Shown here: piece by piece, positions 16,249-25,166 of the stretch
Layout: each line of letters opens with the position of its first letter
Numbering within the stretch: the stretch's first letter is position 1
Assembly: GCF_003014715.1 (NCBI RefSeq)
Contig: NZ_PYAV01000004.1
Span: 62,001-126,000, forward strand
Length of the DNA: 64,000 nucleotides
DNA from: Salsuginibacillus halophilus
GTDB taxonomy: Bacteria; Bacillota; Bacilli; Bacillales; Marinococcaceae
Reading direction: 5' to 3'
Translations under genes and position numbers: made by a program
Notes under the pieces: generated by a model
The model's input: only the letters and a program-made list of their open reading frames with translations
What the model was told of the DNA's origin: nothing
Database searches by the model: none

Positions 16249-17346
16249 ATGAGTGTCTTAGGTGCAAGAAAACAATTTGAGGAAATTGCAGTTTATTCAC
16301 CTGGTAAACCGATTGAAGAGTTAAAACGGGAGATGGGGATTACTGAAGTTGTGAAAATGGCTTCTAACGAAAACCCTTTTGGTGCGTCTCCGAAAGCGCT
16401 TGAAGCGATGAAGGAAGAACTTACACAGCTGCATTACTATCCTGAAATCACTTCACCACTTGTAAGAGAAAAGTTAGCAAACCGGCTTGGGATATCTCCT
16501 GACGCTGTTGTTGTAGGAAATGGATCCGATGAGGTAATCCGGATGCTTACACGGACGTACTTAAGCCCGGGGGAAGAAGTTGTTATGGCAAGCGTAACGT
16601 TTCCGCGTTACAAAACAAATGTGATTATCGAAGGCGGCATACCTGTAGATGTCGCAATGAAAGACGGAGCTCACGACCTTGAAGCGATGTTGCAGGCAAT
16701 TACATCTCGTACAAAAATGGTGTTTGTATGTAACCCAAACAATCCGACAGGCACAATTGTAGATAAACAAGAACTGCAGATGTTTATCGAACGTGTTCCA
16801 AAAGACGTCATGGTCATCCTTGATGAAGCCTATTATGAGTTTATTCGCGGAGATAATGATCCGAACAGCTTAGCATTGCTTGATAAGCACACCAATCTTG
16901 TAATTCTTCGGACGTTTTCAAAGATTTATGGTCTTGCTTCAGCACGCATTGGTTATGGGATCATGCATCCGGAGATGGTCGCAGAGCTTTTGAAAAGCAA
17001 GGAACCTTTTAATGTGAACCGGATGGCGCAGGCAGGCGCACTAGCAGCGCTTGACGATGAAGCCTTTTTGCATATGACGCTTGAAGAAAACAACCGGGGG
17101 CGTATGTATTTGGAGGAAGAGGCAGAAGCGCTTGGGTTAAGTTATTTTGACACACACACCAACTTTATCATGATTGATGTCAAGATGGATGCTGAACTTG
17201 TTTACAACCGCTTACTAGAACAAGGTGTGATTATCAGGCCGGGGCACATGATGGGGTATCCGACGATGCTTCGCGTCACCATTGGAACGAAAGAACAAAA
17301 CGAAAAATTTGTTGAATCTCTGAAAAAGGCATTGGCAGTGTCATAA
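16249..17346 (+). CDS. hisC: Histidinol-phosphate / aromatic aminotransferase (HisC family)
   Basis: About 365 residues from the ATG at 16249, the best spaced from AAAGGAG (16235-16241); an earlier ATG at 16231 lies over that site. It is a fold-type I PLP enzyme: MASNENPFGAS substrate loop, NPNNPTG, LDEAYYEF and the PLP-binding Lys in RTFSKIYGLASARIGY. HisC makes histidinol phosphate from imidazole-acetol phosphate, and many Bacillus homologues also transaminate aromatic amino acids. No other his gene is nearby. It is followed by nhaC after a cre-like site, so a catabolic or aromatic role is possible. Confidence 0.9.
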   Translation: MSVLGARKQFEEIAVYSPGKPIEELKREMGITEVVKMASNENPFGASPKALEAMKEELTQLHYYPEITSPLVREKLANRLGISPDAVVVGNGSDEVIRMLTRTYLSPGEEVVMASVTFPRYKTNVIIEGGIPVDVAMKDGAHDLEAMLQAITSRTKMVFVCNPNNPTGTIVDKQELQMFIERVPKDVMVILDEAYYEFIRGDNDPNSLALLDKHTNLVILRTFSKIYGLASARIGYGIMHPEMVAELLKSKEPFNVNRMAQAGALAALDDEAFLHMTLEENNRGRMYLEEEAEALGLSYFDTHTNFIMIDVKMDAELVYNRLLEQGVIIRPGHMMGYPTMLRVTIGTKEQNEKFVESLKKALAVS

Positions 17347-17373
17347 CTTTTCAGAATTTATTTTAAATTAATT

Positions 17374-17387
17374 TGTATGCGCTTTCA
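17374..17387 (+). promoter_or_regulatory. Candidate CcpA cre site before nhaC
   Basis: TGTATGCGCTTTCA matches 13 of 14 cre positions. It lies 26 bases before the nhaC start, between hisC and nhaC. Confidence 0.5.
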
Positions 17388-17412
17388 AAACAAACTGTAA
17401 TGGGGGTTGAAA

Positions 17413-18897
17413 ATGGAAAATACCCGGGCAACTTTTTCAGGGTCGTTGATCGTTTTTCTTACAAGCATTGTCGTGATTGGTGTTAGTATTTTGTACTTTG
17501 AAGCCATGCCGCACATTCCCATCATTTTAGCGGCTGTTGTCGTCTGCCTGTACGGAATGAAGCTGAAGTATACGTGGAAAGAGCTTGAAAACCAGATGGT
17601 GAGAGGAATTAGTTACGGGATTCCAGCCATTCTGATTTTAATTTTAATCGGGATGTTGATCGGCGTTTGGGTGTTAAACGGTACAGTACCGACAATTACG
17701 TTTTATGGTCTTGAAATTTTGTCACCGACCTACTTTTTAGCTTCAGCCGTGCTGATTACAGCAATTGTGGCGATCATGACAGGAAGCTCATTAAGTGCGA
17801 TTGGTACGATCGGTGTAGCACTTGTCGGGGTGGCCTACGGCATGGGGATCTCACCAGAGATGACAGCTGGTGCGATCATTAGTGGTGCGATCTTCGGTGA
17901 TAAGCTTTCACCAATTTCTGATACGACAAACTTAACCGCAGCCACCGCAAAGGTTGATGTGTTTGCCCATATCCGGCACATGCTCTGGACGACGATACCA
18001 GCGCTTGTGATCGCTTTAATCATTTTTGGGGCGATTGGTTTTTTCAACCTGCAAGGGTCAGCCGATGTGTCCCAAATCCAGGAGATGTCTTCGACGTTGC
18101 AGCAGGAGTTTAATATTACGCTGTTAACCTTGTTGTCGCCGCTTGTCATTGTCATTTTAGCTGCTAGAAAAGTGAAACCAGTGCCGACGTTAACTATGGG
18201 TCTTCTTGTAGCGGTTTTAACAACACTATTTACAAACCCGCAGATCGGGGCTGGCGAAATTATGGCTTCAGCATTCTCTGGTTATGTAGCTGAAACCGGG
18301 GTTGAATCAATTGACAGTCTTCTTTCTCTCGGCGGTTTGGAAAGTATGTTGTTCGGGGTCTCCTTAATTATTGTAGCGCTTGCTTTTGGCGGCGTGTTTC
18401 GCGGGATTGGTATCGCAGACGCTTTACTCGGTAAATTAAAAAGCGCTCTGCAAAAGAAAGGCAATGTCATCAGCTCGACCCTTGCTTCCTGTTTTGGTGT
18501 GAACTTTGTGGTCGGTGAGCAGTATCTATCGATTATCCTGCCGGGCAAAGTGCTTGAGAGCTCTTACCGGGCGAACAACCTTCACCCGAAAAACTTGTCA
18601 CGGACGCTTGAGGATGGAGGGTCTATTCTGCACCCGCTCATCCCGTGGGGGATTATCGGTGCCTTTACGATGACGACGCTTGATGTAGGAATGAGTTATG
18701 TGCTCTTTACCTTCTTGAGCCTTGTTACACCGTTCATTGCGCTTTTCTATGCTTACACCGGTTGGACGTTAACACCGCTTGATGAAGACCGTGAAAGCAT
18801 TTTGGATTATGAGGATAAAGACGACGATGATTCAAATACAGATGATGCTGCCGGCTTGAAGACGTACGAAGATGAATATCAAACGCATGCCAACTAA
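17413..18897 (+). CDS. nhaC: Na+/H+ antiporter, NhaC family
   Basis: About 494 residues from ATG 17413 (GGGGGT just upstream). Around 11-12 membrane segments are visible, with the family signature SGAIFGDKLSPISDTTNLTAA around residue 160-180 and the second-half helix break at FGVNFVVGEQYLSIILPG. NhaC antiporters exchange internal Na+ for H+ and support alkali and salt tolerance. The C-terminal 45 residues are a charged, strongly acidic tail (EDKDDDDSNTDD) facing the cytoplasm. The gene lies just before the 2-oxoacid dehydrogenase operon, 33 bases before the E1-alpha start. Confidence 0.9.
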   Translation: MENTRATFSGSLIVFLTSIVVIGVSILYFEAMPHIPIILAAVVVCLYGMKLKYTWKELENQMVRGISYGIPAILILILIGMLIGVWVLNGTVPTITFYGLEILSPTYFLASAVLITAIVAIMTGSSLSAIGTIGVALVGVAYGMGISPEMTAGAIISGAIFGDKLSPISDTTNLTAATAKVDVFAHIRHMLWTTIPALVIALIIFGAIGFFNLQGSADVSQIQEMSSTLQQEFNITLLTLLSPLVIVILAARKVKPVPTLTMGLLVAVLTTLFTNPQIGAGEIMASAFSGYVAETGVESIDSLLSLGGLESMLFGVSLIIVALAFGGVFRGIGIADALLGKLKSALQKKGNVISSTLASCFGVNFVVGEQYLSIILPGKVLESSYRANNLHPKNLSRTLEDGGSILHPLIPWGIIGAFTMTTLDVGMSYVLFTFLSLVTPFIALFYAYTGWTLTPLDEDRESILDYEDKDDDDSNTDDAAGLKTYEDEYQTHAN

Positions 18898-18930
18898 ACT
18901 TCAGAACTTGAAAAGAAAGGTGAATGAAGA

Positions 18931-20001
18931 ATGATCAATGATTTTCCTATGCAGCAGTTGATCGATCAAGATGGAAACGTTCTCGACCATGAGCGGATGC
19001 AGGAAATCAGTATTGAAAAGGTAAAAGACATGTATTATTTCATGCACCGGGCCCGGCTGCTTGATAAAAAGTGTGTCAATTTGCAGCGGCAGGGCCGGAT
19101 CGGAACGTATGTGCAGTATGAAGGACAGGAGGGGGCGCAGGTTGGAAGCGCCCTGGCACTTGAAGAAGGAGACTGGATGTTTCCGACGTATCGGGATCAT
19201 GCAGCGACGCTCACATACGGTCAGACGATGAAAAACCTGCTGCTCAACTGGCGGGGAAGAATTGAAGGAGGTATCGCGCCGGAAGGGATACACATTTTCC
19301 CGCCGGCGGTGCCGATTGCCTCGCAGCTGCCGCAAGCTGCAGGCGCTGCACTAGCTGAAAAGAAAAAAGGCACTGACCGGGTATCGCTCGTTTATTTCGG
19401 TGATGGTGCCACATCTGAAGGGGATTTTCACGAAGGACTGAACTTTGCGAGCGTCTTTCAAACGCCGACTGTGTTTTTTAACCAAAACAACGGCTATGCC
19501 ATTAGTGTACCGGTGGAAAAACAGATGAACTCCGAAACCATCGCCCAAAAAGGGCTCGGCTATGATATGAACTGCCTGCGTATTGATGGCAATGATGTCA
19601 TCGGTGTGTACTGTGCTGTTAAAGATGCAGTGCATAAAGCGCGCTCCGGTGCAGGACCTACGTTAATTGAAGCTGTCACTTGGCGGTACGGTGCGCATAC
19701 GACGGCAGATGATCCTTCAAAATACCGCGATCAGTCCGAAAGTGAAGTCCGGCGGCAGACGACAGATCCGCTGCTGCGTGTAGAGAAGTACTTGAAAGCG
19801 CAAGACGCGTGGCAGGAGCAGTGGAAGCAGGAAATTGAAGCACAAATCGAGTCGGAAATTGAGACGGCGCTTGAAGAAATGGAAAGCTACCCGGAGCCGG
19901 AAATGAATCAGCTGTTTGATTATGTATTTGAGACGCCGACATGGACCATTCAACAACAAATTGATGAGCATTTAGCGGTTAAAGGAGGAAAAACTTCATG
20001 A
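18931..20001 (+). CDS. 2-oxoacid dehydrogenase E1 component, alpha subunit
   Basis: A 356-residue thiamine-diphosphate enzyme subunit of the PdhA/BkdAA/AcoA type. The TPP motif GDGATSEGDFHEGLNFA..NNGYAIS sits near residues 155-190. The substrate channel and phosphorylation-loop region RYGAHTTADDPSKYR is intact. It decarboxylates a 2-oxoacid and transfers the acyl group to lipoyl-E2. Residues do not clearly separate pyruvate, branched-chain or acetoin as substrate. The stop overlaps the E1-beta start by 4 bases, implying coupling. Start ATG has AAAGGTGA upstream. Confidence 0.9.
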   Translation: MINDFPMQQLIDQDGNVLDHERMQEISIEKVKDMYYFMHRARLLDKKCVNLQRQGRIGTYVQYEGQEGAQVGSALALEEGDWMFPTYRDHAATLTYGQTMKNLLLNWRGRIEGGIAPEGIHIFPPAVPIASQLPQAAGAALAEKKKGTDRVSLVYFGDGATSEGDFHEGLNFASVFQTPTVFFNQNNGYAISVPVEKQMNSETIAQKGLGYDMNCLRIDGNDVIGVYCAVKDAVHKARSGAGPTLIEAVTWRYGAHTTADDPSKYRDQSESEVRRQTTDPLLRVEKYLKAQDAWQEQWKQEIEAQIESEIETALEEMESYPEPEMNQLFDYVFETPTWTIQQQIDEHLAVKGGKTS

Positions 20002-20996
20002 GTGTAGCTGTTGAAACGAAAAAACTCACGATGATTCAAGGGATCAATGATGCGTTATCTACAGCACTTAACGAAGATGAGCGGACGTTAATTTTAGGCG
20101 AAGACGTTGGTGTGAACGGCGGCGTTTTCCGGGCGACTGAAGGATTGCAGGAGAAGTATGGAAGCGGGCGTGTGATTGATACGCCCCTTGCTGAATCAGG
20201 CATTATGGGGACATCCATTGGCTTGGCGGCTAACGGCTTCCGCCCGATTGCAGAAATGCAGTTTCTTGGCTTTGTTTATCCGGCGTTTAATCAAATCATG
20301 ACGCATGCAACCCGTTTGCGGCAGCGCACGCTCGGTAGATATACTTCGCCGCTTGTCATTCGTGCGCCTTACGGTGCCGGGGTGCGTGCACCGGAAATTC
20401 ATTCAGACAGCGTAGAGGCGCTGTTTACGCACATGCCGGGCATTAAAGTTGTTGTTCCTTCGAACGCCTATGACGCCAAGGGTTTGCTGCTTGAAAGTAT
20501 CGCTGATCCAGACCCGGTCATTTTTCTCGAGCCGATGCGGTGTTACCGCTCTTCTAAAACGGAGGTACCTGAAGAAAAATATAAAATTGAGCTTGGTAAA
20601 GCAGCCACATTAAAAGAAGGAGAAGACGTTTCAATTTTCACGTGGGGGGCGATGACCATTGAAACGATGAAGGCTGTTGAACAGCTTGAAGCAGAGAAAG
20701 AGATCTCTTGTGAAGTTATCGACTTACGTACACTCTATCCACTGGACCGTGATGCGATTGCGGCTTCTGTCCAAAAAACAACCCGCGCCGTTGTTGTGCA
20801 GGAGGCACCTTTAACCGGCGGGGTGAGCAGCGAAGTGTTATCAGTCATTCAAGATACATCATTTTTATATTTGCGTTCGCCGGTAAAGCAGGTGGGAGGA
20901 CTTGACGTGCCTGTACCTGTGTATTCGCTTGAGAATGAATATTTGCCAAGTGTAGATAAAATCAAATATGCCGTTGAGCAGACTGTGTCGTTTTAG
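19998..20996 (+). CDS. 2-oxoacid dehydrogenase E1 component, beta subunit
   Basis: A 332-residue transketolase-like beta subunit. It has GEDVGVNGGVFRATEGL, TPLAESGIMGTSIGLAANG and RAPYGAGVRAPEIHSDSVEALF, all normal for PdhB/BkdAB and covering the TPP glutamate and the active-site His. It forms the alpha2beta2 E1 with the preceding gene. Both E1 subunits look fully functional, in contrast to the E2 and E3 encoded next. The gap to E2 is 21 bases with AGAGGAGG as ribosome binding site. Confidence 0.92.
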   Translation: MSVAVETKKLTMIQGINDALSTALNEDERTLILGEDVGVNGGVFRATEGLQEKYGSGRVIDTPLAESGIMGTSIGLAANGFRPIAEMQFLGFVYPAFNQIMTHATRLRQRTLGRYTSPLVIRAPYGAGVRAPEIHSDSVEALFTHMPGIKVVVPSNAYDAKGLLLESIADPDPVIFLEPMRCYRSSKTEVPEEKYKIELGKAATLKEGEDVSIFTWGAMTIETMKAVEQLEAEKEISCEVIDLRTLYPLDRDAIAASVQKTTRAVVVQEAPLTGGVSSEVLSVIQDTSFLYLRSPVKQVGGLDVPVPVYSLENEYLPSVDKIKYAVEQTVSF

Positions 20997-21017
20997 CAAA
21001 AGAGGAGGCACTTAACA

Positions 21018-22160
21018 ATGATTGAAGTCAAACTTAGTGATATCGGCGAAGGGATGCATGAAGCTGAAGTTTTGGATTTCTTAGTGGAACCTGGTGATGT
21101 GGTCAAAAACGATGAACCGCTCGTTGAAATTCAAACAGATAAAATGGCGGCTGAAATTTCAGCGCCCGGATCTGGCAAAGTGGCTGAATTTAAAGCCAAA
21201 GTTGGCGATGTGATTGAAGTTGGGGACACGATTATCGTCATTGATGACGGCTCCGCTGAAAAAGCGCAGCCTGAGTCTTCATCGTCAGAAAAGAGCGGCG
21301 ATAATCAAACCGAAAAGCAGGAGGCAAGCTTACAAACATCGACGATGGCTTTTTCAAAAGGCCGGCGGGTGCTCGCTGCACCTTACACGCGTAAAATTGC
21401 CCGGGAAAACGATGTGGATATTGAACAAATTCAAGGCAGTGGTCCGGCTGGGCGGGTGACTGAAGAAGATGTATATCAAGCCATGCATCAAGAAAGTGAG
21501 ACGGCAGCGGCTGTTGAGACTGAAGTGAAGCAGGAGTCAGTAGTGAAAGAGAGCCTGCAGTCAGTAGATGCCGCCCCTTGGCTGAGCACATATTTCACAT
21601 CAAAGGCAGACATTCAATTGGACCGTTTAGAAACGCTTGGTGTGATTTCCGCCGAAGATCCGGAAGCAACGTTAACAAATGTGGCGGTTTTATTGAAAGC
21701 TTTTACCCTTTCAGCCCGCAGACAGCCGTTTCAAAAAGCAGGTGCTTCAAACGAAGCGGTGAACGCTGCGGTGTTAAAAGAAAGTGAACGGCCAGAGAAT
21801 GTCGCTGTTTTAAAGCATGTGGATCAGTTGTCCGTTCGTGAAACAGCTGAACAATTGAAACGTCTCGCTCCGGAACAGGAAGAGATGAAAGAAAGGCCAG
21901 TGTTTACCATGCAGATCCCGGATGCTTTACACAATAATCTCCCAGACCGGACCGGCTATGCTGCAGGCATGATGGTGAACATTCATAAGATCACGAAAAA
22001 GCCGGTTGTCGTTGAGGATGAAGTGAAAGTTCGAAGTGTGCTCGAAGTTACTTTCACATATGACAGCCGTGAGGTGGACGCAGCGATGGCACCGGTATTT
22101 ATTCAAGATGCGGTTCAGCTGCTTGAACATCCGCAGCACTTGTTGATGGAGTTGGTGTAA
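21018..22160 (+). CDS. Dihydrolipoamide acyltransferase E2-like protein, degenerate core
   Basis: A 380-residue E2. The lipoyl domain is intact (lipoyl Lys in QTDKMAAEIS, about residue 41), and so is the peripheral subunit-binding domain (APYTRKIARENDVDIEQIQGSG, residues 120-155). The C-terminal catalytic core is short and diverged. The signature normally DHRxxDG reads D349-S350-R-E-V-D354-A355, so the catalytic His is Ser and the Gly is Ala. The usual RKxIAxxM helix and the TxSNIG segment are also missing. It may carry acyl groups without transferring them to CoA, or act with another E2. It is directly followed by E3 with no gap. Confidence 0.85.
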   Translation: MIEVKLSDIGEGMHEAEVLDFLVEPGDVVKNDEPLVEIQTDKMAAEISAPGSGKVAEFKAKVGDVIEVGDTIIVIDDGSAEKAQPESSSSEKSGDNQTEKQEASLQTSTMAFSKGRRVLAAPYTRKIARENDVDIEQIQGSGPAGRVTEEDVYQAMHQESETAAAVETEVKQESVVKESLQSVDAAPWLSTYFTSKADIQLDRLETLGVISAEDPEATLTNVAVLLKAFTLSARRQPFQKAGASNEAVNAAVLKESERPENVAVLKHVDQLSVRETAEQLKRLAPEQEEMKERPVFTMQIPDALHNNLPDRTGYAAGMMVNIHKITKKPVVVEDEVKVRSVLEVTFTYDSREVDAAMAPVFIQDAVQLLEHPQHLLMELV

Positions 22161-23570
22161 ATGGTAGTTGGCGATTTTGCAGAAGAAAAAGATGTCATTG
22201 TGATCGGCGGCGGCCCGGGCGGTTACCATGCAGCGATCCGGGCTGCGCAGCTTGGCCGGGAAGTTACGTTGATTGAATCCAAAGACGTAGGCGGCGCCTG
22301 TTTAAATGAAAGCTGTGTACCTTCTAAAGTATATACCGAGGCAGCTTCACAGCTGAAAGCAATGAAGAAAGCACCTCAATACGGCTTGGACGCTGTTTTA
22401 CCTGAACGTGTGGATTTTTCGCAGCTGCAGGAGAAAAAACATCAAGTGGTCAACGGTTCAGCTAAAGGGGTTCACGACTTACTTAAAAATTATCAAATTG
22501 AAGTTGTTGAAGGAAGCGCTTCGTTTTTATCATCCACACAACTCGGAGTCGAGAAAAACGATGCTTTTGAAAAATTTAAATTCGAAAATGCCGTCATCGC
22601 AACTGGATCCTCCCGGTATTGGCCGGGTGAAGGGAAGATGTCGACAAACCGGCAATTATGCGGCAGCGAGATTTATCAACTTCATGAGATCCCTGGCGAG
22701 TTGTTGATTGTAGGAAGTGACTACATCAGTTTAGAAGTGGCGCACGCTTTTCATGCGCTTGGTACGAACGTAACGCTTTGTATTGAAGAAAAAAATCCGC
22801 TAGCTTTTGACACAGCGGTAAATAAAGAATTACTTCGCCTGTTGAAAAAAGAAAAAATCAAAGTACACACCGAGGTTACGATTCAACACGTAAATGAAAC
22901 AGACACCTCAATTGTTGTGGATTTTCAAAGCAAAAAGGGGGCTGAACAATGGGAGGGCGCCTGCTTTTATCGGCCCGGCATGCCCCGCCCCCGTACAGAT
23001 ACGCTGCATTTAGAAGCAGCAGGTATTGAAGTGGATGAGCAGGGCTTTATTCCAATTAATCAAGCAGTGCAGACGAATCAATCTCATATATTTGCTGTCG
23101 GTGATGTTACATCATCTCCAAAATTAGCTGCAATTGCGTTGAAGCAGGGTAAAGTAGCTGGTGAAGTAATCGGGGGTATGAAAAGTGAGTGGGATCCTTT
23201 TGCTTACCCGGTGATTTCGCGGACATTTCAGCCGGTTGCTTCAGCCGGGCTTACAAAAGAAGAAGCGTTGCAGGAAGGTTATGCTGTGAAAGAAAGCACA
23301 TTTCCAATGACCGGGAACGGTTATGCAGCGATTGCTGGCGAAAAAGAAGGGCTCGTGAAAGTTGTGAGTGAAGCAGAAACCGGAGTGCTGCTCGGCTTTC
23401 ACAGTATCGGTCCTGGTGCTGTTGAAATGATCAGTGCCGCTGTGCAGGTATTAGAGATGGGTGGGAGAGTGGAGGATGCCGCTTATCCGTATTATCCGCA
23501 TCCAAGCTTTAATGAAGCGTGGATGGAAGCTGTAGAAGGACTAGAGGAGAAAGCGATTCATCTTCGTTAA
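22161..23570 (+). CDS. Dihydrolipoyl dehydrogenase E3-like protein, altered NAD motif
   Basis: A 469-residue flavoprotein disulfide reductase. The FAD motif IGGGPGGYHAA, the redox pair CLNESC (GGACLNESCVPSK) and the C-terminal His-Pro/Glu (PHPSFNEA) are kept. The NAD-binding motif normally GGGYIG reads G185-S-D-Y-I-S190, losing two of three glycines, and the conserved YTDPE segment reads SRTFQP. FAD binding and dithiol chemistry look possible, but NAD+ binding is doubtful. The ATG directly follows the E2 stop. Together with the odd E2 this points to a specialised or decaying complex. Confidence 0.85.
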   Translation: MVVGDFAEEKDVIVIGGGPGGYHAAIRAAQLGREVTLIESKDVGGACLNESCVPSKVYTEAASQLKAMKKAPQYGLDAVLPERVDFSQLQEKKHQVVNGSAKGVHDLLKNYQIEVVEGSASFLSSTQLGVEKNDAFEKFKFENAVIATGSSRYWPGEGKMSTNRQLCGSEIYQLHEIPGELLIVGSDYISLEVAHAFHALGTNVTLCIEEKNPLAFDTAVNKELLRLLKKEKIKVHTEVTIQHVNETDTSIVVDFQSKKGAEQWEGACFYRPGMPRPRTDTLHLEAAGIEVDEQGFIPINQAVQTNQSHIFAVGDVTSSPKLAAIALKQGKVAGEVIGGMKSEWDPFAYPVISRTFQPVASAGLTKEEALQEGYAVKESTFPMTGNGYAAIAGEKEGLVKVVSEAETGVLLGFHSIGPGAVEMISAAVQVLEMGGRVEDAAYPYYPHPSFNEAWMEAVEGLEEKAIHLR

Positions 23571-23599
23571 AAGCCTTCAAATAAGAAAGCGAGGTGATG

Positions 23600-24496
23600 A
23601 TGTTGAGTAAACTGCAGAGAAGCTCTTTAACAGTAGAGGGGGTCGAGCGGACGTATGCTTATGTCATCCCTGAAAACTTGAATTTGTCGCAGCCGCGCGC
23701 GATTCACTTCAGCTTTCACGGAGCAGGAAGTGATGCAGATTACCATAGCCGGCTGACGAAATTTCATGAGTTAGCTATTGAAGACGGACATGTGGTGGTT
23801 TATCCAGAAGCTATACGGACAGATAGAGATGGGAAAGAAGTGAAGCAGTGGCATGATGGGACAAAAAGTAACCGGGCGCGTAAAGCCGGTGTAGATGATG
23901 CAGCGTTTGTTTTGGCGCTCATTGAAGTGTTCGCCGAAAAGTTTGCGCTCGACCGTGGACAAATTTATGCCTCTGGTTTTTCCAACGGAGGCGCTTTCAG
24001 CTTGCGGCTCGCGGTTGAATATGCGGACACTTTTGCGGCTGTTGGAAGTGTAGGAGCGCTGCTTGCGCATGATACGGCGCAGACAGCCAGTACAAACGCT
24101 GCGCCGGCTGTGGTTATCATGGGAGATAAGGATCCGGTTGTTCCTTATGATCACGCTTATGCACGCGCCGGCGTTCAGTACGAAGTAACAGAGATGCTCG
24201 GTGCTGAAGCCACAATGACTGGGCTCGTTTCAAACGTGGCTGAAACCGTAGAAAAACGTCTCTCACCGCTTGATTTAACGGACCCTACCAGGGTCATTGC
24301 AAAAGAATATTATAATGAAGAAATTCAGCCGGTGGCCTGGCTCTACACGGTGAAAGGCGGCGGGCATACGTGGCCTGGTGGCCCGAAAGTTCAACCCGCA
24401 TATTTTGGCAGAGTAAGTCAGCAGCTTGAGGCAAGCCGCGTGCTTTGGCAGCAAATGAAACTCTTAAACCGTGAAAGTAAAGTGATGCAGTCATAA
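23600..24496 (+). CDS. PHB-depolymerase-like esterase (LpqC family)
   Basis: About 298 residues, alpha/beta hydrolase fold of the polyhydroxybutyrate depolymerase/feruloyl-esterase group. The oxyanion segment FSFHGAGSD, the nucleophile elbow GFSNGG (Ser present), the acid in GDKDPVVPYDHA and the base His in GGGHTWPGG are all seen. No signal peptide, so it is cytoplasmic. The start region is GTGATGATGTTG; ATG 23600 has GAGG at 23591-23594. It trails the dehydrogenase operon by 29 bases and may be co-transcribed. The true ester is unknown. Confidence 0.85.
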   Translation: MLSKLQRSSLTVEGVERTYAYVIPENLNLSQPRAIHFSFHGAGSDADYHSRLTKFHELAIEDGHVVVYPEAIRTDRDGKEVKQWHDGTKSNRARKAGVDDAAFVLALIEVFAEKFALDRGQIYASGFSNGGAFSLRLAVEYADTFAAVGSVGALLAHDTAQTASTNAAPAVVIMGDKDPVVPYDHAYARAGVQYEVTEMLGAEATMTGLVSNVAETVEKRLSPLDLTDPTRVIAKEYYNEEIQPVAWLYTVKGGGHTWPGGPKVQPAYFGRVSQQLEASRVLWQQMKLLNRESKVMQS

Positions 24497-24557
24497 TGGC
24501 TGGGACTCGTTAGGCTGAAACTTGCCAGCTCCTCAGATGCGTGGATCAATAATAAAC

Positions 24558-24580
24558 AGCCCTCACAAAGCGTGAGGGCT
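24558..24580 (+). terminator. Terminator-like hairpin, left copy of a 23-bp duplication
   Basis: A palindrome AGCCCTCAC-AAAGC-GTGAGGGCT is repeated exactly at 25131-25153 on the other side of the mobile element. It lacks the T-run here. Confidence 0.85.
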
Positions 24581-25130
24581 CCAGACTGTCGACAAAGTAC
24601 AAAACCTAAGATTCACGGACGACTTACTGCCCGGAGGTCCGCGGTCTCCCCCCTATTAAGAGGAGAAAACTGGATCATGAACGTAACCTTCACTTCAGAC
24701 GGACGCTTTCCCGAGGGCTTGGCTTCAGCTAACTTGTTCGATTGATTTCCAATCGAACAAGTGGATCTTCAGCCTGCGCTGAATCCTCTGGGAGTCGCCG
24801 TCTTTCGTTTCGGTCACTTGTCAATTTAAAGATCAGTAAGCATTTCCCATGTATATGGTTCGTTGGATTACTCATAAAGCGTCGTTATGAAATGGATTTA
24901 TGAAATGAATTCATGTAGTTATTACATGATCAAAAGGATCTCTACAATTCATTACCGTCAAATAACACAAGGCTGACAAGCATCGGCGGCGACGCCTACG
25001 GGAACAGTACGAGCCGAAAATCCCGCAGGCAGCGGTTTTCTGCCGAGGAAGTTGAGGCCGTACCCGAGGCAAGCGTCCGCCGAAAAGCGACGTCAGCCTT
25101 AGCTTTTTCAAGAGTTTGTCTACACGCTGC
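24581..25130 (+). mobile_element. MITE-like non-coding element, copy 1 (complete, 550 bp)
   Basis: It is bounded by imperfect terminal inverted repeats (left CCAGACTGTCGACAAAG; right end, on the minus strand, GCAGCGTGTAGACAAAC; 12 of 17 match) and by an exact 23-bp duplicated terminator. Part A (about 24690-24830) has a 12-13-bp stem around ACTTGTTCGATTG. Part B (24969-25100) is a 132-bp imperfect palindrome with AAGGCTGAC / GTCAGCCTT ends and a GGCAG/CTGCC hairpin. Related copies lie at 28229, 34668, 40663 and 46028. No credible protein is encoded. I recognise such GC-rich words from Bacillaceae intergenic DNA but cannot name the family. Confidence 0.85.
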
Positions 25131-25153
25131 AGCCCTCACAAAGCGTGAGGGCT
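25131..25153 (-). terminator. Terminator-like hairpin, right copy; serves the hpaF operon
   Basis: Exact second copy of the hairpin at 24558-24580. It lies 13 bases after the minus-strand hpaF stop. Confidence 0.8.
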
Positions 25154-25166
25154 GCAGCGTTTGTTT

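Noticed and set aside
24581-25130. Group II intron or retroelement inserted after a terminator
   Set aside because: No domain V-like hairpin or reverse transcriptase was seen, and the ends are inverted repeats flanked by a duplication, which fits a DNA element better.
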